In this document: in pieces, positions 20,701 to 30,100 of the stretch
How positions within the stretch are numbered: the stretch's first letter is position 1
Layout of the letters: each line of letters starts with the position of its first letter
From: Chitinophagaceae bacterium
GTDB lineage: Bacteria; Bacteroidota; Bacteroidia; Chitinophagales; Chitinophagaceae
Reading direction: 5' to 3'
NCBI GenBank assembly: GCA_947446645.1
Contig: CANFHA010000005.1
Location: 62,001 to 126,000, forward strand
DNA length: 64,000 nucleotides
The notes under the pieces: generated by a model
Seen by the model: only the letters and a program-made list of their open reading frames with translations
Told to the model about the DNA's origin: nothing
Databases searched by the model: none
Program-made: the position numbers and the translations under genes

Positions 20701-20725
20701 ATGCAGTGAATAAAACAGAAAACAA
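11732..20725 (-). CDS. Giant Ig-like-repeat adhesin, T9SS type A sorted
   Basis: Open frame of 2997 codons. After a globular N-terminal domain (about residues 20-165) come Ig-like modules of about 80-100 residues in blocks: five TGVTQSPNPGCVG-type, about nine VTASVSPNPAC-type with DSGDGVGV and VYTLTATAxGC, about nine NNSGxICAxGTATLTA-type with YTLTVSDGTxxxGC, two GGGSYCAG-type and about three longer VTFTA-type modules. Most modules carry two Cys, so disulfides are likely. The end is a type A sorting domain (IRLIPNPNKGTFSVSG, VTDMLGQVIY, NGMYIMNV, FHFVIEQ). A surface adhesin is inferred. The first codon of the frame is TTG with a poor signal peptide. The proper signal peptide appears in another frame at 20653-20835, implying a one-base frameshift. 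Confidence 0.85.
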   Translation of the reverse strand: MFSVLFTAFRVDKLHAAYTTADPLTQIAGGAICLNTSGNQIYTVELDGFFSATTITGLSISTTGSTYTTSDITTFRLYTSATNNFSTATLRSTITAGGPGTQSFTGFSVNLGGLGTLYAWVTCDVAAGATPGRTVKVASMNGTPAPTLNNAGAGNTFYIGPPAGVTATLSGNPLCVASTLNLTGAATGATSYLWVGPTGGAAMTSTTTVSTRVTSVTALNAGIYTLTATNTCGSTQAVTAALAVNQLPTFTGVAQTPNPGCVGSSMSLSATTSASGVGPIVYAWTHTGGTAISNASSLTSASVNPLVAANAGTYTITATVAGCAGNATRTSTAAMTVNQLPVFTGVTQSPSTACVGATMTLAASTSTAGTGPITYAWAGPGGTAITNPTSLTTASVNPLAAGNAGIYTITGTIAGCGSTTGTSSTPMAVNQLPTFTGVTQSPNPGCVGSIMTLAASTSAAGAGTIVYAWTGPGGTAITNPSSLTTASVNVLSAGNAGNYTITATAAGCAGSATRVSTTAMSVNQLPAFTGVTESPNPGCVGASMTLAAAVSSAGSGPITYTWTGPGGTAITNPASLTTASVNALAAGNAGIYTISATVPGCSGAAIGTSALAMVVSQLPVFTGVTQSPNPACEGASTILAATTSTAGLGPISYTWSGPGGTAITNPSSLTTASINPLVAANTGSYTISATVAGCAGTNTGVSTIPLAVNTQPLSVLPSVSPSPACIGDLVNFAGNVTGGTSLTYSWAGPVTGDISSASSADATINTVAVADAGSYTLTVTAAGCAPVSGTTSPLVVNTLPSSIGAGIGPNPACVGGSVVLGGGASIDGVGVIYSWTGPVTSDISSPSSLTANISSVSLLDAGVYTLTATLSNGCPGSMSATTPSLAVNEVPSILLASLTSSPACVGDVMGLIGEDSGDGTGVVFAWSGPVTAHITDASSETTNIASLSLSDAGAYTLTATAPGCPTNITAVTTELSVKQLPSSMTASITSANPECFNNTIVLNGSISGGSGYDVLWAGPGGGDIEAPTAASTSITAASLADAGVYTLTATAAGCVGNVVATTATLTVNILPTTVTASVSPNPACYGDIITLSGGDSGDGVGVTFSWTGPVPGDISSASSESASISAVSFLDAGVYTLTATAAGCAGSTIGESSSLEVNALPSSVTADVTPTPACTNDEITLTGTDSGDGLGVLFEWTGPVTGDILDPFSESTSILFAGTFDAGIYTLTATAPGCSGNVVATTAALVVNQLPSTVTASVSPAPACVGDDVTLMGGGSGDGVGVAFSWDGPATGDISDPSSQTTDIIGVDLSDAGVYTLTVTAPGCAGGVVATTAALAVNALPTSVTADVSPNPACAGDNIALNGGDAADGSGVIFTWTGPVTGDIVSVSSESTNINSATVADAGVYTLTATAPGCSGSIAATSGALVVNTLPSIVTASVSPNPACTGSLIGLTGGDSGDGIGVNYSWTGPVTGDISSPLSESASIASVAVADAGIYTLTATAAGCSGTATGVTAPLVVNTPPDITDFSAPTALSVCLGSGTTVTVNSSSLGAGTYTATYDLAGANTATGNTATLTMGASTGTFTVASTDLTNAGVTTLTITSIQNASGCTTNISTGNIGTFTVNASPAAAPTNNGYICNGGTVTLDANPSGGATVFTWSGDNLVAASGATTTATPTVTTTYTLTVSDGSGLSGCAPSTPYFTTVSVNATPAAAPTNNGYICSGGIATLTANPSGGATQFTWSGPSLIATSGASTTALPTATANYALTVSDGSGQPGCAPATMYVTSVSVNPAPAAAPANDGYICAGGTVTLTANESGSTSTFAWAGSNITGSAAANITTATPTANSTYTLTVSDGSTQSGCVKQFVTTVSVNAAPAVIANNSGNICISGTATLTATTIGGTVATYAWSGPGIISGAATATATAAPTATGTDVYTLTVTDGTSNSGCSSQAFTTLTVNATPTATANNSGAICATGAVTLTATATGGTVGSYVWTGSNITGGGTTASATASPATVGLDIYTLTVTNGTSNSGCTSQATTTVTVSETPLVTAANSGYICATGTATLTATATGGTIASYTWSGPSIVTGGTTATATVAPTSTGTNVYTLTVTDGTGASGCSSESTTTVTVNATPTATATNSGAICASGTATLTATTTGGSIGSYSWTGADLLSGTASDIATAAPTTIVTITYTLTVTDGTSASGCTSQSTTTVTVSATPTATASNSGVVCVTGTATLTATTTGGAVTSYAWSGADITSGATTSASTVDPTTAGTSVYTLTVSDGTANAGCTTQSVTTLTVNATPVATANNSGTICAGGTATLTATVTGGAVTSYTWNGSDIITGASADVATAAPAGSATYTLTVSDGTGNPGCSSQATTTVSVNAAPSLSTAGNSSPVCEGNTFTLTALDPLNVTDFSWSGPVAVTDATTAAGSVSAATTAAAGTYTVVVSNGAGSGCSVSYTTIATINSLPAIYTVTGSSSYCSADAGVDVGLSGSDTGVTYTLYDLGASVATTAGTGSAISFGVYPTGSYSVSASNNTAGCGSNMTATLDVTVNTSPAVYGVTGGGSYCAGSGGVHVFLGLTDTGVNYQLFEDGTLVGTFAGTGGTLDFGLITGGGTYTVSAVNATSGCTSSMADSAVVTIVLPVTPSVTLSTGIGDTSCAGSAVTFTASGTNGGITPGYLWSVNGTDISGATSDTYNYTPANGDVVTVTMISSEACAAPDTVFATDTITVLEHATPTVTMTMTGSTCAGLTVTFTATPAFGGSLPNFTWKVNGATVGSGSTFSYVPANGDEVWVEMVSNYPCVTTSVASSAHMFVSVGSAPVVTITATQGFSIVSGSADTLTAHVTGATAVTYQWSVNHLAITGATDSTFINTYTSNDSVTCTVTTTDACALTDSETVLITVIGVGVKNVVTGATDIRLIPNPNKGTFSVSGTFATAEEDVVLEVTDMLGQVIYRNNAKVDNGVINAQVQLTNTLANGMYIMNVRSGNENKVFHFVIEQ

Positions 20726-20835
20726 AGTGCCTTCAAGCCAAATTTGAAACGCTTGTTAAGCAATGAGGCGGTCGTTTTCATTTTTCCGGTTGGCGTTAGC
20801 CTGGGGAATGTACTCAGAGGTGTAAATGTTTTCAT
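20653..20835 (-). other. Out-of-frame signal peptide segment of the 2997-codon adhesin
   Basis: A 60-codon frame begins at an ATG (20833-20835; a second ATG ends at 20781) and encodes a basic n-region (LLNKRFKFGLK) and a hydrophobic core (ALCFLFYSLHLGLINC), then stops at TAA inside the adhesin frame. Joining it to the adhesin frame by one base near the ATGCAG at about 20660-20670 gives a continuous signal peptide followed by AYTTADPLTQ. The second giant protein has the same layout, a long n-region before the hydrophobic core. The gene is therefore probably 11732-20835 with an indel, real or from sequencing. Confidence 0.65.
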
Positions 20836-21179
20836 GCAGCTTAATTTAAGTTTAAAATTCCAAATAAGTATTGATAATAATTAATGTGAGGGTGAATTGG
20901 GCAAAATTAGATGCGAATATACCCCAAATGGCCAACGTGGCCAAATAATTACATTCGTTATTTATACCATCACTACTATTAATTAACTAATCAGATGTAA
21001 ACTCAGTGTGAGTTAACATTAAATATTCCTATTAGTTAATAAAATAAATTAGGGAAAATACAAATAAATGTTAACAAAAATCGTACCGATATTCCTTAAA
21101 TGAGCGGCTACGTTTAACTATTTCAAAAAAAAACCTGCCTCGGAGTGAGACAGGTTTCTTTCATTTGAAAATTACAAAA
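20836..21179. other. Intergenic region between the giant adhesin genes (344 bp)
   Basis: AT-rich spacer that must hold the promoter of the 11732 gene, plus the terminator of the 21180 gene at 21125-21157. I found no exact TAnnTTTG element near the adhesin start and no coding frame. Confidence 0.6.
21125..21157 (-). terminator. Rho-independent terminator of the 4114-codon adhesin gene
   Basis: AAACCTG (21131-21137) pairs with CAGGTTT (21151-21157), with an inner CTC/GAG pair across one mismatch. On the minus strand the stem is followed by a run of nine T (complement of 21125-21133). It lies 23 bases after the stop codon. Confidence 0.9.
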
Positions 21180-24100
21180 TTATTGTTCAATCACGAAGTG
21201 GAACACTTTGTGCTCGGTGCCCGTACTTACATTCATCATATACATACCGTTAGCCAGGGTATTGCCCAGTTTTAACTTCTCGTTCAGGCTACCACCATGT
21301 ACTATAGTGTGGCCTTTGTAGATCACCTGGCCAAGCATATCGGTAACTTCAAGACTTACGTCCTGATCAGCAGTAGTGCCAAGAACACCATTTACATAGA
21401 ATTCACCATTGTTAGGGTTAGGTATCAGCCTGATGTTGGCGTTACCTATCACCACCGGCTGCACTCCTACATTTACAACTGTTATGATTACTGTGTTGAA
21501 GCCGGTGAGCGCACAGCCATTGGCGCTGGTTGCCTGGCAGGTTACAGAATCATTGTTGCTAAACGACTGGATAAACACCGAATTTGTAGCTCCTGCAATA
21601 ACCGTATTGTTTACCAGCCACTGATAAGTCACTGGGCCTGAACTGGTCACGTATGCTGTGAGTGTATCTAATGCACCTTCCATGATGGAGGTTCCCGGCG
21701 TAGCTACAATTTCCACAGTTGGAGCTATTGCTTCGCCAACGTTCATTACGACATGCGCTGACGCAGTATCGGTGGCAACACAAGGGTAATCACTGGTCAT
21801 AACTACCGATACATTTTCGCCATTCAGTGGTGCGTAACTAAATTCAGGACCGGCATAAACGAATACTCCATTTACCTTCCAGCTGAACGTTGGGTGTGTG
21901 CCGCCGAATGCAGGTACTGCAGTAAATGTAACTGTGGTGCCCGCGCAGATATTTGCACCAGGGTTGACATTTATAGTCACACCAGGAGTTCCCTGCTCCA
22001 GCACAGTCATCGTGGTTGACGCGGAAACTGTGTCCGGCATTGCGCAGGCGGCGCTGCTTATCATCACAACCTTTACAATATCTCCGTTTGCAGGTACAAA
22101 GGTGTAATCGGTGCTTGTTGCAGCCGGTATACTTACCGTGTTTACGTACCATGCATAAACAGGTGTTGTTCCCCCGTTCACTCCTGTTGCTGTAAACGTT
22201 ACTGAAGTACCAGCGCAGGTAGTGTCTCCTGAACCAGAAACCAATGTGATCGATGGTGTTACTGGTGTAACCACAACCACAACTGCACTGTCAGACATTG
22301 CATTCGTACAGCCGGAAGTTGCGTTAACAGCTTCTACTGTATAAGTACCTGCGCCCATCATTGCGCCAAAGTCAAGGTTTGAATTTGTACCAACAATCGT
22401 TGTTGTCAAGGCCCCGTCAAGGTACAAGTTGTAATTAACGCCTGTGTCAGAACTTGAGAGGGTTATGTGGATGCCCGTACCGCCTGCACAGTATTGACCA
22501 CTACCACCTACTGTGTAGGCAACAGGTGTCATATTTTCTGTGATGGAGCGGATACCAGACATGCTGCTGGTGCAGCCAGTAATATTATTACGTGCACTCA
22601 CTGAGTAGCTACCAGCCGCATACATACCGAAGTCAAGTGAAGTGCCACTGCCAATGATTGATGTCAACGATGTTGACGAATTGTAAAGGGTATACGTTAC
22701 ACCTGTGTCAGAGCTGGCCAGTCCGATATGTTTGCCAGTATCTACTGAGCAATACTGACCACCGCCTGTAACGGTATATATGGTTGGCGCAAGATTTTCT
22801 ATTACCTCGGCCCTAAGCGCCATGGTATCTGTACAGCCTGTAAATATCCTGGTTGCAGATGCTGAGTAAGTACCTGCAGCTGTCTGTGCACCAAAGCTTA
22901 CCAAGCCACCAATGCCTGCTACCGAATCCACAAGGGTAGGTCCATTATATAGATAGTAATAAACGCCGGTATCAGAAACATTCATGAAAATTTCAACCCC
23001 ACCAGTTCCTTCGCAATAGGTACCACCGCCACTTATGCTATAAATATTTGGCAGCGGATTAATGCTTATCGCAGGATGGCCAGACATTGTTGAAGAGCAG
23101 GTAGTTGTACTATTTGTGGCGGTGACAGTAAGAGTGCCTTCCGCAGTCTGCATTCCAAAATCAATAGCACCACCTGTGCCCGTGCGGGTTACCGGGTGAG
23201 TAAGGTCGCCTGAGTTAGTCATTATATAGGTAACGCCAGGTTGGGAATTATCAAGCCCGATGTTTACACCTGTACCATTTGCACAATATGATCCGCCGCC
23301 GGTAAGTGAATAAATACGAGGCAGAGAATCAATGATGACATCTGCAATACCGCTTACGAAAGCATTGCATCCGGTGTGGATATTAGTTGCAAGAGCCACA
23401 TAGTTACCTCCACCGGTCTGATAACCGAAGTTAAGAGCAGACCCCGTACCCTCCAGCGCACTGCCGGTGGTATATGAACCAAGGTATAGCTGGTAGCTGA
23501 TGCCTGTATCTGAACCGTTCAACGTCATAAGTATACCGGTGCCGCCCATACAATAATGTACAGCGCTACCGAGTAACACATAGGAGGTATTAGGCAAAGG
23601 ATTTACACTAACTATTGCGCTACCGCTCATACCGTTATTGCAGCCTGTCGCGTCAGCGGTAGCGAGTACTGAATAAGTAGCCTGTACTGTTTGAAGACCG
23701 AAATCAAGTGCGCTGCCTGTGCCTGCCAGGGAACTGACAGCAGTTGCATCCTGGTACAATTGATAGGTGATGCCCGTTGCAGATCCGCCGAGACCCACAT
23801 GAACTCCTGTATCTCCTGCACAGAAGGCACCGCCGCCTGTTACACTAAATACGGCAGGTAAAGGATTAACTGTAGCCTGTGTAGTATATGCTATTGCACA
23901 GCCAGAACCAATACCGTTATTCACTGTAACTGTATATGTACCCGACGCCGCTGTTGTGGCAGATGGTACCGATGCATTAGCAGTAAGGGCATTTGTAATA
24001 CCTACCGGACCAGACCATGAGTAGTCCGTAACGTTTAATGAGCCGTTTGCAAAAAGATCAAGCGTAAATGTTGCACAGATTGGCGTGTTGTTGCTTGCAC

Positions 24101-27100
24101 CTGAAAGTGACGGCGCAGTCTTAACCGTAACCGCTGTAGTGTATTGTGTAGTTGGTGCGCAGCCGGACTGCGTAGTACCGTCTGACACCACTAATGTGTA
24201 GGTGCCGGTTATAGTCGGTACAGCAGTAGGGTTAGCTACTGACGTTGAAGACATATTGGCTCCACTCCATGTAAACACGGTTGCCGTGGCCGTAGGGTTA
24301 GCAGCGAGGTTTACAGCACCACCTATGCAGATAGGACCGTCATTTGCAGGGTTTGCTGCTGGTGTGATGTGCACTATGACTGATGTTGTATATACAATAG
24401 TTGGCTGACAACCCGACCCGCTTCCGTTAGAAACGGTAAGAGAGTAGGTTGTTGTTATAGTAGGGGTTGCCTGTACAGATATTCCTGTATTTGCAGCCAG
24501 GTTAGGGCCGGTCCAGGCAAATCCAGAAGCACCATTTGCGGGTATAGCAGCCAGTGTCACCGTTCCACCATTACAAATGTAGCCTGTATTTATAGCAGAT
24601 GCTGTCGGTATCGGGTTAACATTTACTGTGGTTGTGTATTGTGTAGATGGTGAACAGCCCGCATGACCGCTGCCGTCAGAAACCGTCAGTGTGTATACAC
24701 TATTGGTGCCGGGGTTTGCTGTGGTAACATTCGTTGTAGTTGATCCAAGAATATTTGCACCTGTCCATGCAAATGTATTGGCACCGCCGGCACCATTTGC
24801 AGTAAGTGTAACTGTACCGCCAACGCATATAGGACCATTATTTGATGGCGTTGCAGTAGGCGTTGGGTTAACTGTCACAACTGTATTTGACTTGGAAACG
24901 CAACCGGAATGTGTACTGCCATCACTTACCGTGAGTGTATAGGTATTATTGCCAATTGCAGAAGGATTTGCGGTTGCAGTTGCCAACGAAGCTCCGGTTA
25001 AAATGTTTGGTCCGGTCCATGCGAAAGAACTTGCGCCACCACTTACGGCAGTTGCAGTAAGTGTAGCCGTGCCGCCTGCGCAGATGAAGCCCGAGTTGGT
25101 AGCTATTGCTGCAGGTGTGGCATTCACGGTTACGGTTGTAGTCGATTGACTCGTACATCCTGAATGAGTGCCCCCATCGCTTACTGTCAAAGTGTAAACT
25201 GTTGTGCCAATAGCAGATGGATTTGCTGTTGCAGTAACAGAGTTCGTGCCGCTTACTAAGTTATTGCCTGTCCATGCATAGTTGGTTACTCCGGCACCTA
25301 TTGCTGTTGCCGTAAGTGTTGCCGTTCCGCCTGCACAGATATAACCGCTATTCGTAGCCGTCGCGGTGGCTGCTGCATTTACTGTAACAATAGTGGTTGA
25401 CTGTGTTCGGCAACCAGAATTTGAGGTTCCATCGCTGACAGTAAGTGTATAAACAGTAGTGCCTACTGTCGCCGGAGCTGCTGTCGCTGTCAACGCACCT
25501 GATCCGCTAACAATGCTGGCACCCGTCCAGGCGTAGTTTGTAACGCCACTTACAGCTGTAGCCGTAAGTGTCGCTGTGCCACCTGTGCATATATAACCAT
25601 TGTTTGTAGCAGTAGCTGTAGGTGTAGCACTAACAGTTACAGTAGTTGTAGAGCGGGTAGTGCAGCCGGGCTGTGTTGTGCCGTCACTTACAGTTAACGT
25701 ATAAATGTTTACTGATGGTGTAAGCGGTGAGGCCGTAGCTGTAGATGATGATGAGCCCGTGATGAGATTAGCACCATTCCACGCATACGATGTAACACCT
25801 CCGCTTACTGCAGTTGCCGTAAGCGTTGCAGTACCACCCACACAAATGTTTCCATTATTATTTGCAGTCGCTGTTGGTGTTGCATTTACCGTAACTACAG
25901 TTACAGATTTACTGAAGCATCCTGAATGTAACCCTCCATCACTTACTGTAAGTGTATATGAGGTAGCGCCCACTATAGAAGGATTGGCGGTTGCTGTGGC
26001 TGCCGATGCGCCCGTTAAAATGCTCGATCCAGTCCATGCATAAGTAGTGACTCCAAGACTTACGGTTGTAGCCGTAAGCGTAGCAGTACCGCCTGCGCAG
26101 ATGTAACCGCTGTTTGTCGCGATCGCTGCTGGTACTGCGTTGATGGTTGCTATAGTTGTAGATTGGCTGCTACATCCTGAATGGCCACTGCCATCGCTTA
26201 CTGTCAGGGTATAGGTACTTGTACCCACTACGGATGGCGACGCTGTTGCGGTTGCTGCAGATGCTCCGGTAATGATATTAGTACCGGTCCAGGCGTAAGT
26301 GGTAACGCCACCAGTTGCTGATGTAGCTGTAAGAGTTGCAGTGCCACCGGTACAGATATAACCATTGTTTGCGGCAGTTGCTGTAGGTACCGCATTTACT
26401 GTCACAGTAGTCGTAGAACGCGTGGTGCAACCAGGCTGTATCGTACCGTCACTAACAGTTAATGTATAAATATTTACTGAAGGTGTAGATGGTGATGCTG
26501 TAGCAGTCGCCGATGATGAACCTGTAAGAAGGTTTGCTCCATTCCAGGCATACGATGTAACACCGCCGCTAACCGCAGTTGCCGTGAGCGTTGCAGTACC
26601 GCTCAAACATATGTTTCCATTATTAGTAGCCGTTGCAGTTGGTGTTGCATTCACCGTAACAATAGTAGTAGACCGTGTAGTACAACCTGAATGTGCTGTA
26701 CCGTCGCTTACAGTAAGTGTGTAAGTAGCCGGGCCTGAACCTGGGTTTGCCGTTGCTGTCGATGTTGTTGCCCCGGTTAGTATATTTCCACCGGTCCAGG
26801 TGTACGAGGTCACGCTGCTGCTTACTCCTGTTGCGGTCAGCGTTGCTGTGCCACCGGCGCAGATATAGCCGCTGTTAGTTGCTGCAGCAGCTGGTGTTGT
26901 ATTCACAGAAACAGTAGTTGTATATATAGTACCTGTAGTACAACCCGGGTTACCAGTACCATCTGTCACTGTAAGTGAATAAATGGAACTTGAGCCAGGC
27001 GTTGCAGTTGGGTTCTGAGCCGATGTTGAAGACAGGTTAGGACCTGACCAGTTGAAAACTGTGGTATTAGGACCAGGTACCGCACTAAGGCTTACCGTGC

Positions 27101-30100
27101 CTCCAATACATATCGCACCGTTGTTCGCAGGGGTTGCTGATGGTACAGGATTAATAGTAACCGACACACTACCCTGCGGGCCCCAGCAACCGCCGGCGGC
27201 TTGCGACCTGAAGTAATAGGTCCCCGTTACGGTCACAACTTGTGTTGATGACAGTACCGCTGTAGACGTGCCTCCAGATGTTGTACCCTGGAAGTATATC
27301 GATCCTCCACCGCCTCCGCTTGCACTTATAGTGGTGCTTCCGCAGAAGGTACCACCACCACTCACCGATGTCGCGGCAGGTGCTGCAGATATCGTATAAA
27401 TAGCAGCAGTAGCAGCTGATGCTGTATTACAGCCAGTGCCTGAATAGGCTATAGAAACGCTATAAGCACCTATCGAAGCCGAAGGAGTAAAGACCGGAGA
27501 AGGATTACCTGCACTTGTAGTGGTAGCAATACCCGGACCAGACCATGTATACACAGAAGACCCTGCCCCTCCGGTAACGCCAATTGATCCAAGCGTTACA
27601 TTATTGCCTGCACAAAGAGGGTTGCCGGTTGGTGTTACGGTTAGCGAACCGATGCTTGCCTGGTTGTTCATGGTATAAGATGCTGAAGTTGCGGGAGCCG
27701 CAACGCTGCATCCTGTACCAGGGTAAGCAACAGTAACACTATATACACCAGCAGCTGAAGAGCCGGTTGTTGTGTAGGTAAGCGATGAAGTTGCGCTCGC
27801 AGCAGTGCCGGTAATGCCCGGACCGCTCCAGGTGAATGCAGGTGTGCCCGAACCACCGGTTGCCGTAACTGAAAGTGTAATTATAGCTCCACTACAGAAT
27901 GGATTACTTGAATTGCTTGTCAGTGTTGATAACAATGGTGCGGCAGTCATAGTATACGTACTTGTTGTTGCCGGCGCCGTAGTTACACAACCCGTACCTG
28001 AATAAGCAAGCGTAACGCTATATACACCCGAAGTCGCACTTCCAGTTGTGGTATAGATAAGTGACGAAGCGGCGTTACCAACTGTTCCTGTGATACCCGG
28101 TCCACTCCAGGTATAGGTTGGTGTACCAGCACCTCCTGTTGGAGATACAGATAAGGTTATCACAGCTCCGCTGCAGAACGGATTGCTTGAGTTTGTAGCG
28201 AGCCCTGATATGGATGGCTGGTTATTCATTGAATAAGATGCCGTTGTTGCTGGAGCTGATGTAGCACATCCTGTGCCGGAATAACCAAGCGTAACGCTGT
28301 ATGCACCGCTAGTTGCTGTGCCGCTTGTGGTATACGTAAGTGCCGAAGCTGCGTTGGTTGCTGTGCCGGTAATACCCGGCCCGCTCCAGGCATAAGTTGG
28401 CGTACCAGCGCCACCAGTTGGTGATACGCTCAACGTAATAACCGCGCCTGTACAGAATGGGTTTGTTGAAGTAGAGGTAAGACCCGAAACTGATGGTTGC
28501 GCAGTCATTGTATATATAGAAGTAGTTGCAGGAGCAGATGTAACACATCCGTTTCCTGAATAGCTAAGCGTCACACTGTAGGCACCTGATGTTGGCAAAC
28601 CTGATGTTGCAAAACCAATTACTGTTGAAGTACCACCAGATGTAGGGCTAGGTATGCCCGGGCCAGTCCATATATAAGTTGGTGTACCTACACCGCCGGA
28701 TGGCGTTACGGACAGATTTATTACTGCGCCACTACAGAATGGATTACTTGAACTTGTTGTGAGGCTACTAACTGATGGCTGCGCTGCTACCGTTGCCGCT
28801 AACGTATATTGCACAGATGGCAGGCATCCTGGTGTGGTAACAACAAGTGAATAAATGGTAGTAGCTGTAGGCGTAGCCGTTGGGTTTTGCGTTGTCGTTG
28901 AAGACAAGTTAGCACCGCCCCATGTATAGGTAAACGGTCCTGCGCCTACCGGGTTAGCGGACAATGCTATTGTTCCGCCGTTGCATATCGGACCATCAAC
29001 CGATGGCGCGGCAGTTGCGGAATTATTTACCGTAACCGTAGTAGTATAAAGTATACTTGCTCCACAACTTGGATTACTTACGGTCAGTGAGTAAGTGCTG
29101 GTTGCGGTTGGTGAAACTGTAGGGTTTTGTACTGAAGAAGTGTAGCCACCTGGCCCTGCCCATGAAAATTGGGTAGCCGAAGTAGTTGCGGTAAGTGTTG
29201 CAGTTCCCGGTACACATATCGGGCCGCTGTTGCCGGCAATTGCAGTTGGGGCTGCCGTCACCACTAGAGTAGTAGTATATACTGGTGATGTCGCGCATCC
29301 TGGGCTGCTAACGGTTAATGAATAAGTAGTCGTTATTGTTGGTGACACAGCAGGATTTTGAACCGTTGAATTGTAACCACCAGGACCGGTCCAAGAATAA
29401 ACAGAAGCGCTGCCAGCTGGGTTTGCTGTCAATGTTGCTGTACCGGTTGCGCAAATTGGTCCGTTATTATTCGGTGCAGCAGTTGGCGCCGGGTTTACAG
29501 ACACAGTGGTCATATACATTGTTGCCGGACTGCAACCCGGGGCGCTCACAGTAAGTGAGTAAGTGCTGGTAATGGTAGGGGTTACTGTGGGATTTGCAGA
29601 CGCCGAGGAGAATCCACCCGGGCCCGTCCATGAGTAACCGGTTACGCCGCCTGCAGGGTTTGCCGAGAGCGTAGCTGTGCCGGTACTGCAGATTGCACCA
29701 CTGTTAGTTGGTGCAGCAGTTGGGTTGTTAACTACAACAGTTGTTGTAGCAACTGGCGAAGCACAACCTCCATTACTGGCTGTTAAAGAATAAACCGACG
29801 TAACAGCAGGAGAAACAACCGGGCTCGCCTGTGTTGACGAATACGCGCCAGGGCCAGTCCATGAATAACTTGTTGCTCCAGGCGCTGCCGGTGTCAGCGT
29901 TGCTGATCCAACGCCGCATATCGGGCCGTTATTTGTAGGAGTCGCTGTAATAGCAGGTACGACGTTGGTGGTAGCGCTGATCACTACATGGCAACCTGTA
30001 GTTGCATAGTTATCAATGTTTACTGTCTTAGGTCCTAACGTCAACCAATTGATGGTAGCAGTGTTTGTAAGTGTGCTGCCACCGGTAACTGTATAATCGA

